Assembly: GCA_032622095.1 (NCBI GenBank)
Contig: CP136066.1
Location: 108,647,319-108,711,318, forward strand
Direction: 5' to 3'
Length of the DNA stretch: 64,000 bases
DNA from: Siphonodentalium dalli
Lineage: Eukaryota > Mollusca > Scaphopoda > Gadilida > Siphonodentaliidae
Part shown: one piece after another, positions 56,484 through 64,000 of the stretch
Layout of the letters: each line of letters opens with the position of its first letter
How positions within the stretch are numbered: position 1 is the first letter of the stretch
Notes under the pieces: generated by a model
What the model saw: the letters and a program-made list of their open reading frames with translations, nothing else
What the model was told of the DNA's origin: nothing
The model's database searches: none
Program-made: the position numbers and the translations under genes

Positions 56484-56497
56484 GGGGGGGGGGGGGG
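56484..56497 (+). repeat. Poly-G run (14 G) in the last DDHD1 intron
   Basis: Guanine homopolymer on the plus strand, hence C-run in the transcript, about 75 bp upstream of the last acceptor. Confidence 0.9.
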
Positions 56498-56906
56498 AGT
56501 GTCCATCTTGAAATTTCGCACTGCCCGCTCATGATCCAGGTTTGCTGAATCTATTTGCACACCCCCCCCTTCATAAAGCATGGCTCAAAAATATGCTTTC
56601 ACTATTCCTGTTTCTTGGTGTGAAGACAAACTATTATTGAACAGATGTTACTCGTCTGGATCAGTGACTAATCATAAATGTGGAAATGACACCACTGTAC
56701 TGCAGAACCCAAGTATATTTATGTTATGAATTTGGCTAAATTTGTCATATAGTATTTACTTGATGTGTTCTATATGCTGTTAATATAGTATGGCATAATT
56801 TAAATATACAATAAGTACAGAATATGACTTTAACATTATCGCATTATATCGTGACATGATGGGATGGTACAACAAGAATCAAAACAGGTCAGTTTATAAC
56901 AAATAC

Positions 56907-57062
56907 CTGTGTGTTCAATATCGGGGGAATTCGGTTCCCGTGAATCGGTGTTGGATTTGAGCGTAGACATAGAATTTGACTTTTGAAGTTTAACGTTTGT
57001 CATTTCAGTAACTAATTCATCATCTTTTGATGACTTGTTCAGCAGTAAGCGTTTTAATCCTC
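56907..57062 (-). CDS. DDHD1: DDHD1-like phospholipase A1, penultimate exon
   Basis: Acceptor TTCATTTCAG ends at 57063; donor GT lies at 56906-56905 after ACACAG. The exon (156 bp) encodes GGLKRLLLNKSSKDDELV and a Ser/Asn-rich acidic stretch ending PNSPDIEHT. It corresponds to the poorly conserved insertion within the DDHD domain of vertebrate DDHD1. Both phases (1 in, 1 out) agree with the neighbours. Predicted disordered; no catalytic residues. Confidence 0.8.
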
Positions 57063-57362
57063 CTGAAATGAACAAGACGAATGACGTTCTCTTTAAAGTT
57101 TTGATGATAATCGTTCAGACTAATCTGTTGTGTCAATTGCATTGAAATTCAAATACAGACAATACATATACTAAGGCAAGCATATATTTCACGAAAACGG
57201 AGCTTGAATGGAATGTGACTATGCGCCGTCTGCAACGACTTCGATAAAAGATTCTAGATTATGGTGCAAGAGGTGTTGCACATTTATTCCACACCCTTGT
57301 GTTCGATAAGTTTAATCAATGACTGTGACATTCATTGATACTATAACTACCTTCATTGTCAT

Positions 57363-57869
57363 TTAACCCTTTCAGTGCCAGGGGCCGATCTCATCGGCCC
57401 TAATTTACGGTCTGTAATATCGGCCCTAAAAAAAAAATTAAAAAAATTATAGATTGTTTTGTTTGTTTTTGGGTTGAATTTTTTTTGGGTATGCTTAACC
57501 TCTTCGCTGCTAAATGACGTTATGACATCGTGTGCTGGGCTGTTGACGTTATTGCCATTTTCCAGCGGGAAATTGTAACGGGAATATCACAAGAACCATG
57601 AAACTGACTCAGTTGAAAGGCTGTTATGGTTCACAATCGTGGAACATCATACACTGTTCGAAACTTCGAGATACAGTTATTCCGATGCACTAATCGCTGA
57701 GTTCCAGTTATGTATAATGGCCTACTTCTAGTGTGCTGAAGTAGGTCTGTAGTACCTACGGACCATATAGCACAGACAGTGTGCACTTTTCGTCTGTAAT
57801 AGTTACGGACGTCATAGCAGCGAAGAGGTTAAGCATGTTATAGCAAATTTAAAAACAAACTGGATACAA
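57363..57869. mobile_element. piggyBac-like MITE (5956-6425 family) interrupted by another TTAA element
   Basis: TTAACCCTTTCAGTGCCAGG, GGCCGATCTCATCGGCC, AAAACAAACTGGATA and other blocks are the reverse complement of the right half of the 5956-6425 element. It is broken at GTATGC-TTAA by the insertion 57495-57832. The far end is lost at about 57869. It lies within a DDHD1 intron. Confidence 0.8.
57495..57832. mobile_element. Nested TTAA element, CCTCTTCGCTGC termini
   Basis: TTAA at both ends (57495-57498 and 57829-57832); inverted ends CCTCTTCGCTGCTAAATGA and TCATAGCAGCGAAGAGG. Removal leaves GTATGC-TTAA-GCATG, matching the uninterrupted homologue GCATGCTTAAACATAC near 6296-6311. Non-coding, 330 bp; piggyBac-like. 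Confidence 0.9.
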
Positions 57870-57990
57870 GACTGTGGGGTCGCTCACCAGACTGCAAAGA
57901 CTGATAAGACTGGGACTCTGGAGACCACAACAGTCAGAACTTTTCATAATCACTTTAAAAGAAGTAGATCTAAACAGGATATGTGGCCAA
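57870..57990. repeat. Dispersed repeat shared with 15410-15565
   Basis: GACTGTGGGGTCGCTCACC to AGAACTTTTCATAATCAC, plus-strand copy. The frame is open as at the other locus. Confidence 0.6.
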
Positions 57991-58067
57991 ATTACCAAAT
58001 GTACACTACTGGGATTATGCATTTTTAACCTTAAACCCTTCAACGGTTGTTTCTTAAAAGCTGTTAC

Positions 58068-58308
58068 CTAGAGAGAATCTGGGTGATTTTTCTGACTGGA
58101 TTGAAGACTGGTTCTCGCTCTCATCAGTTGATGGTTTATGCAACTGGTCTGACTTTTCAGTAAAGCTTTCAAGCGAAGTTTTAAATGCTGCATAAGCCCT
58201 CGATTTAATTCTGTCATATGGCATCTTCTTTGCATCACTGTGGTGATAAATGTCGATGGGAGACACTGTCGTGTAATGCTTCAATATTAGAGGTTCTAGC
58301 CTGTAAGC
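58068..58308 (-). CDS. DDHD1: DDHD1-like phospholipase A1 (phosphatidic-acid-preferring), third-last exon; upstream exons not in view
   Basis: DDHD1 is an intracellular phospholipase A1 that prefers phosphatidic acid and acts on ER/Golgi and mitochondrial membranes in animals. This exon starts after the acceptor CCATTTTCAAG (58309-58310) in phase 0 with AYRLEPLILKHYTTVSPIDI. That is a close match to the stretch after HP-x-DPV in the DDHD domain of DDHD1. It continues YHHSDAKKMPYDRIKS and a Ser-rich tail to the donor at 58067-58066 (phase 1). With the exons at 56907-57062 and 56244-56413 it forms a continuous frame for about the last 190 residues. The lipase GxSxG part and N-terminus are not found; the 5' flank to 64000 is repeats and a hAT, so they probably lie beyond the window or past a very long intron. 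The match is to DDHD1 rather than DDHD2/SEC23IP because of LEPLILKHY and TSHTAYWS. Confidence 0.88.
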
Positions 58309-58352
58309 CTTGAAAATGGAAAGAAATGAAAAGAATATGATGAGAATCTAGA

Positions 58353-58457
58353 TTAACCCTTCCATGAATGGAGCTTTCTGAAAGTTTGCAAAACCCTGTG
58401 CCGATGCATTGGCCTAACAATATTTACCTTCTAAGGCAGTGAATTCTCTTATATACC
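58353..58457. mobile_element. Fragment of double-hairpin MITE
   Basis: TTAACCCTTCCATGAATGG, CAAAACCCTGTGCCGATGC, TTGGCCTAACAATATTTACC and half of the second hairpin; the rest is missing. It is 45 bp upstream of a DDHD1 acceptor, inside the intron. Confidence 0.7.
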
Positions 58458-59698
58458 ACATCTAAGGTGTTGTATCACTTTAATACCTTTTGAAAAATGG
58501 AATCAATGTATACGTTAGGGGCCTGCAAAGCTTCTAGTAATTGATTCGAAATCATCTCAAAGCTTCGATTCAATTTAATTCGATATCGTTGTATTCAAAA
58601 TTCTGAACACTGGGGTTTGTTTTTCAAACGAAATGTGTGCGACAATATGTTTCGCGCTAACCAATGCAGATGGCTACAAATCCCGGGACTTCTAAAACAT
58701 ACATAGTGAATGTTGTACCACATCAGGGGCACCTCTCGTCCTCAACTTAACACCACCATGAACAGAAAGAACATTAAAATGGTAGACATATTTTGTTATT
58801 ATAGTGACTTATACCAATCATAAATATCGCCTAGATAGCATGCTATCGTCAAGAGCTGCACAAGTGTTATGTAAATATCAAAGAGATTCCAATAACATGA
58901 GTACTACTAATATATGTTGCAAACAGTCGGCAGTTCATTTGTTGATGCGACATGGTTTCTCGTCGGGTCGTTGTATATTCTACAAATTGGCGGCACTGCA
59001 GATTGAACACATGGCGACGTTGTTGTATATTTATACTTGAAAGGTGGCACTATGTCTTTGAAATGTGCCGACTGTCACACTGTTCAATGAACTGAATGCA
59101 CTCGCCCTTGAATCTGATTGGACCAATGGGAAGTTGAATGACATTCTCTCTAAAACCAGGGAACCAATATATATGGCATTTTAATCAGCGATGTTCTCCG
59201 CAATGTAATTGCGAGTGTATTTTGTTTACATAAGTATACTTAGAAGTTACTAGTAAAGGCTATTGCATATCGTGTGGTGAATGCTGAATGAAACTGACTA
59301 TTATCAAATACTTAGCTTGTTCTGAGTCCTGCAATTTGCGGGTGGGGGCACACATTTGTGATTGTTAACCACGCTCTGGAAGTTTGATGAAACTTATAGT
59401 TTCCATAACATTCGATTCCTTTTTTTAGGAACCGCCGGCGGTCCATCGTACATTCCTACTTTTATATTATATGTATATTTGGCTATTCATAACACTGAAA
59501 TTAATCGCTACTTTCATTCAAATGAACTCACAAATATGATACCCATAACATCGCCGAGAACTGTGCTGGTATTCAATACATTGTGCTCATTAGTCATTAA
59601 CAGTGGTTTATGATGCACTTTATTAACGTAAATATTACATTAGCTGATGCCTCAAACAACAAGTGACAGTGCAGTTAACCAGCACCCAGCCAATAGGC
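58458..59698. other. Intronic or intergenic stretch, no exon found
   Basis: A decayed piece of the 8750-type repeat is at 58805-58880 (ATAAATATCGCC, AGCATGCTATCGTCAAG). I looked for the preceding DDHD1 exon (ending HP-x-DPV) and did not see it. Confidence 0.45.
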
Positions 59699-61266
59699 TA
59701 GTGATGTACCGATTATCGGTATCGGTTATCGGATCGGGCCGATATATATGGTATCGGCAAGATATCGGCAAATATCGGTCTCCTGACCGATATCGTCAAC
59801 CGATACATGTCGCGTCCTTTGTGAACGTTGTTGACTTGTTGTGACACCAATTCCTACTTTGATATTAAATGAATGACGGGAATTTCCAGAACAATACCAG
59901 TAGCGACTATTTTACGCACGGGTCAGACCTCCCTCACACACGGTGCTATACCCATCAATCATAACATCGAGTTGGTCACTTGAAACTGCTGGTACACGCA
60001 TGACCCAAATAGTCAAATACACATTTCAATTACCGTAATTACGTACCGTAGTTCCCTCAGGGAACTTCCCTGCGCTTAATAATTAAATGTTAAAACAAAA
60101 ACTGTATACAATTAGTAGTCAATTACAATTATACGCGGGAGTGCAGAGTGTAGCACATGTTGAGATCTTGTTGAGTCCTGACCACCAGCCAAAGCTCGTG
60201 AAACGCGTGCAGAAATAACTCGCTTATCAATATCAATCACGGCTTATCGCGCCGATGTCAGTCTGACGCTGAGTTATCGAGGTGTGAATTATCACGTGTC
60301 AATGACTACAAGGAGCAAATTACTTTAAAAAAATTTGATTAGTATATAGTTGCTAACTTGCTATAATATAAAACAGAAGGCATTTCCGATTGTCTAAATA
60401 ATGATCAGGTGCTTGTTTTTCTTCAATAAACTGTTTTAATTATGACGATGTTTTGTTGAATAAAATTCAATAAATGACCATATTGTCCATTAACCATGGA
60501 GAAAGTGATTTATAATAGTGATACCAAACACAAACTTGATATGTATATATCCATGTCCTCTTCAATACCCCGGCCGTACCTGGGTCTATGTTTATGATGG
60601 AAATCCCCATTCAATTTCAAAATTGGTCACTTGACCTCCCCATTAATATCTTCTGGGAAATTCCAGGGAATACATCAGTCACAAAAGTTTTTCGTTGTTC
60701 AGTGCCTCAGGCGGGAAGTCCTGACAATCAATCTGATATTTCATCAGATTCACAACAGAGAGAACGAGCTGAAGAGTGAAGACAGTGAAACGTGATCGAT
60801 CAAAGATTCAAAGATCAAGGAAGGCAGGCGGCAATCTGTTATTATCTCATAACAAACAGAACATAACCATTAATTTTGATAATGACAAGAAACTTTCCAC
60901 AAATAGTAACTGAATTTCCGAAACACGGTTCAAACATCTTACACAGTTTTTATGAACCCCACTCTAAAACAGATTTGGTATGTCGTGGTGTCAGTAAAAA
61001 AATTATTATTGCTTTTCTACATAACGAATACGATATCCTTACGTTGCGTGAATTTAGAGTTGTCCTCCCTGCATCGGGTCACGACTCACAAAGTCACAAA
61101 CATGACTGCGTCTTGTAGTTTGATCTTCGACCCATGTTTTAAGTATACACATGCTTATCCTACCAAGGCATGCAAACGCATTTTGGCGAGTTTTTCCCCC
61201 GTCCAGCAAACCCTTATGATTAAAGGGACTATATCAACTCGAAGCTGTGGTAAATTAAATAGAGAG

Positions 61267-61412
61267 TAATCAATTGGTTTCGATGATGATTACGTGACAT
61301 AATTCACTCGGGGAGCCGGGTCTGGTAAAACCCGAGTGAGCGGATAGGACTTACCAATAGGACCGGCTACCCGAGTGAATTATGTCAAGTAATCATCGAA
61401 ACCAATTGATTA
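61267..61412. repeat. 146-bp hairpin inside the hAT region
   Basis: TAATCAATTGGTTTCGATG...CATAATTCACTCGGG pairs with CCCGAGTGAATTATG...CATCGAAACCAATTGATTA, with a single unpaired base or two in the stem. The loop carries GGTAAAACCCGAGTGAGCG. No second copy in the window. Confidence 0.75.
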
Positions 61413-62532
61413 TTCCGTTTATTACACACTTTCAACCACTAAAAGTTGCTAATTCTAAAGAGAAGATGTGACAAAATAAGCCCAGATCAGCTGATTCTCC
61501 CATTTTGAACCCCAACAGTTGCGTGTGCAGTTACGCGGAATCGCGGATGGACACATAATTTAAATAATTGTGACGTAACGATAACGATTGACCTCATTAT
61601 TTTGATCCACTTTGGTGCGATTCATTTTTTAAAGTTTCGGAAATTACAGGATATTTTCTGTCAAATTTGTATTTATTCTGACCGAACAAGCATGGCACGG
61701 GAACGGGATATTATGAAGATTCTGATGGTGTGTGTAAATAATGTTGGTTCATACAGGAAGTGTTTGGAAATCGTGCTAAAAGTAGAAAACTAAGTTTCGA
61801 AGTGATGAAATTTTAATAATCGCAACACGTGGAAATTCATCCCGGAACTGGATAAATTTATTGTTCACATGGAATTTTTCATAGTTCATTTGACTGGAAT
61901 ATAATTACATCGTCCGGATCATCGGAGTCGATAATAGGTAAGATTCTTAATCAATAATCATTTTACCGATTTATTAACTGCTTCTGCATCATCGTTGGCA
62001 GTTCGATCATTTCAACTTCTACCATGTTTGAGCCGTAGAAAGTGAAAATAGTTCCGGCTTAGGGTGGAACTGCGCGTGCTCTCACCTGTGACTTGATTCA
62101 CAGGTGTGACATTATTACTTAAATACTTTTAATTCACCAAGAAATCCTTATAAATCACGACTAAGTGTGTAATAAATTATTATATTTTCTGAGTTTAGCC
62201 TGCTTGCAGTGCCTGGTCCAAATTTTAATTTTAGGCTACATTTTTAGTAAATTTACTAAATTAGAAGTGTATTTTCGACTTCTTAGTATAGAAGTAGAAA
62301 TCTCAGGTCTAGATAAATCACACAATTTAATAATGTATGTTTCTCCTGGCTTTGGTTGACATAGTGACATATACTGACATAGTGACTATAGTCCCTTTAA
62401 AATGTCGGAAATGTGGCTATTAAATGAAATGAGTATAGATATGTTTTGAAACTTTGAACTATTTTGAAACAAATTGAAACATATTTGAAATTTTGAACAT
62501 ATTAATAATTCATTATTCTGTTATAGTGTTAT

Positions 62533-64000
62533 TCAATATTTGAAATTCAACAGAGGAAGGTTGCCCCTGGTCATCAGAATCATTTCCGCTCTTTCGGGCT
62601 GCATTCTATTTCTTTTATCATCATATACCATGCCGGCTTCGCTGAATAGCCGTTCACTAGGGACAGAAGAAGCAGGGGGTCCAAGATATTTACGAGCTAA
62701 TCGGGCAAGAAATGGAAACCGAAGACCATTAAGTTTCCACCACTGCAGGGGGTCTTTGTCGCGAGAATGGAGTGCCTCAGCTAGGTACTGCTGTATCTGT
62801 ACTGTAAGAGTTTTTTCTTTTGAAATATCCACTAAGACGCCCTTTTTGGCCAAAATTTCATCGTATTCGGCTTCGAATGTTACACTCTCTGTCTTCAGTG
62901 TCTTGGGTTTTTTCGCACACGAGGCTGTTTCTTCTTCAGAACTGGTAGCTGGAGCCATTGCCTCATGCTCCCAATCAGATTGCTCTTGTTCGAGCCACTC
63001 ACATGCCGCCTTTTCAGTTGTGTTACACTTGAAGAATACAGATTTATATCTTGGGTCGAGTAGTGTTGCTAGAACATAGACTTTATTACTTTCCGCTTCT
63101 GCAAATCTGCGCCTCAGGGATTCTAGTATTGTATCAGTCAGAGTTTGTATTCCTTTGTCATCAGTATGCTTTGACATTGCTAGGTCTAGAAGGTGCACGG
63201 AAGGAATTACCATAGCTAACGATGCAGAGGCATGACTAGCTTCTCTGGTCAATAACTCGAAGCGTTGCAATGATATTACAAGTTTCTCTGCCAAACTCCA
63301 CTGATTAGCAGTTAAGATGGGCAACTCATAAAGGCTGGCAAATTCCACTAGTGCAGGCTTCTGTTCCACAAGCCTTGTCGCCATATAAAATGTGGAATTC
63401 CAAAGTGTGGATACATCTTGTAGTATAGCATGTTGCTTCAGCTCATGCTTGATCTGCAATTCCTTCAAACGACTGCAAGCCAGTGGTGAATGATTGAAGT
63501 GTGCCGCTATTTTTCTACCCAGAGAAAGCATGTCATTGACAGCCCGTTGTGCGTCAATCCCGTCATTGATTGCGAGCTGTATAGTGTGAGTAAAGCACCC
63601 CTGATTGTTCAAACCTGTCAAGTCTAAACCACGGACAGCATTGGCGGCATTATCACGCAAAATTGTGACGATTTGTTTGTGGTTGATGTCCCATAACTTG
63701 GTCATTCTAGCGATTTCCCCTGCAATGGGTTCCCCTGTATGACGCCCCACAAATGAAGAAGCATTTAGAACACACGATTTTCGTATGAAATCAGTTGAAA
63801 TCCAATGCCCAGTGAGTGACATAAGGGAGTGGGAACCATGATTTGATGTCCAAATATCCGTTGTCATAGACATTGTCTCCATTGATTTAAGTTCATTTTT
63901 TACTTCTTCCATTATTTTTTCGTACATTTTGGGGACAAGAGAATGGCTCAACTGTATTCTAGATGGTAACTTGTAACGCGGTTCTAACTGATGGCAGAAT
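62533..64000 (-). CDS. hAT-superfamily transposase (ZBED-like), C-terminal 489 residues, partial
   Basis: This is a DNA transposase of the hAT superfamily. The frame is open to the window edge; the TTG at 63951 is not the start, because the upstream codons encode LEPRYKLPSR, a conserved lead-in of these proteins. The BED zinc finger must lie beyond 64000. Visible motifs in order: TTDIWTS (first catalytic Asp region), LRDNAANAVRGLDL (second Asp region), CFTHTIQLAI (Cys-x2-His), DVSTLWNSTFYM, LATLLDPRYKS, and the C-terminal dimerisation block PLQWWKLNGLRFPFLARLAR...SVPSERLFSEAGMVYDDKRN with an end at RGNLPLLNFKY. There are no stops or frameshifts in 489 codons, so it may be recently active or a domesticated ZBED gene. 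The hAT terminus at 59699 favours a transposon. Confidence 0.9.
   Translation of the reverse strand, partial: FCHQLEPRYKLPSRIQLSHSLVPKMYEKIMEEVKNELKSMETMSMTTDIWTSNHGSHSLMSLTGHWISTDFIRKSCVLNASSFVGRHTGEPIAGEIARMTKLWDINHKQIVTILRDNAANAVRGLDLTGLNNQGCFTHTIQLAINDGIDAQRAVNDMLSLGRKIAAHFNHSPLACSRLKELQIKHELKQHAILQDVSTLWNSTFYMATRLVEQKPALVEFASLYELPILTANQWSLAEKLVISLQRFELLTREASHASASLAMVIPSVHLLDLAMSKHTDDKGIQTLTDTILESLRRRFAEAESNKVYVLATLLDPRYKSVFFKCNTTEKAACEWLEQEQSDWEHEAMAPATSSEEETASCAKKPKTLKTESVTFEAEYDEILAKKGVLVDISKEKTLTVQIQQYLAEALHSRDKDPLQWWKLNGLRFPFLARLARKYLGPPASSVPSERLFSEAGMVYDDKRNRMQPERAEMILMTRGNLPLLNFKY

Larger units (their letters stand above)
59699..64000 (-). mobile_element. hAT element running off the window end, with transposase gene
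   Basis: At 59699 a typical hAT terminus, TAGTGATGTACCGATTATCG, is followed by clustered TATCGGCA/CCGATA words. A hAT transposase gene on the minus strand occupies 62533 to beyond 64000, so this would be the 3' end of the element. The flank CAATAGGC (59691-59698) should reappear beyond the other end. Linking terminus and gene into one element is inferred; 2.8 kb of non-coding DNA lies between them. Confidence 0.55.

Noticed and set aside
62533-63951. Transposase start at TTG 63951
   Set aside because: The frame continues upstream to the window edge with conserved residues LEPRYKLPSR.
1-64000. tRNA, rRNA or other classical RNA genes
   Set aside because: No A/B-box pairs with a cloverleaf and no rRNA-like stretches were noticed by eye; a covariance-model scan would be decisive.

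Overview
The window is metazoan nuclear DNA: AT-rich, intron-bearing and dominated by transposable elements. Three host genes can be recognised. They are a SMIM12-type small mitochondrial membrane protein (minus strand, about 5.2-5.4 kb), an SLC22-type major facilitator transporter with an uninterrupted coding region (plus strand, 24967-26571), and the last three coding exons of a DDHD1-type phospholipase A1 (minus strand, 56244-58308; earlier exons not found, probably beyond the window edge). Tandem ~160-bp repeat elements that start 'ATTATACCCCCCGC...' or carry 'catggccgccagc...' blocks resemble the pearl-type elements known from bivalves. I therefore suggest a marine mollusc, probably a bivalve, but I could not search a database.

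Layout. 1-5 kb: a TTAA-flanked foldback and two piggyBac-like MITEs. 5.2-5.9 kb: SMIM12. 6-10 kb: hairpin-bearing MITEs, Helitron fragments and an unusual array of CTTAAG-centred palindromes. 10.3-16.4 kb: a region bounded by two nested pairs of GC-rich inverted motif arrays, holding a broken PHD-finger ORF and a hAT element with a perfect 8-bp target duplication. 17.8-19.6 kb: a frameshifted non-LTR retrotransposon. 20-23.4 kb: nested terminal-inverted-repeat elements. 24-26.6 kb: three MITEs, then the SLC22 gene. 27.4-28.1 kb: two MITEs. 28.4-32.7 kb: a large foldback with ~1.3-kb arms and a minisatellite core. 32.7-36.8 kb: local duplications and nested MITEs. 36.8-41.9 kb: a CR1/L2-like retrotransposon broken by a 2.1-kb tandem-repeat element and by a hairpin MITE. 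43.6-54.6 kb: more MITEs, Helitrons and hAT elements. 55-58.3 kb: MITEs and the DDHD1 exons. 59.7-64 kb: a hAT element whose transposase gene runs off the window end.

The host genes show no functional grouping; they are islands in repeats. The most informative signals are nested insertions, because they give internal empty sites: a TTAA insertion at 57495-57832, a TA insertion at 33664-34053, 8-bp duplications around several hAT-like elements, and a hAT inserted in one arm of a foldback. The most unusual signal is a 69-bp near-perfect hairpin (GCCAATGCATTCTC...GAGAATGCATTGGC). It occurs, whole or degraded, about 19 times and is carried inside elements with different termini and different target-site types. 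No tRNA, rRNA, CRISPR or prokaryotic features were seen.
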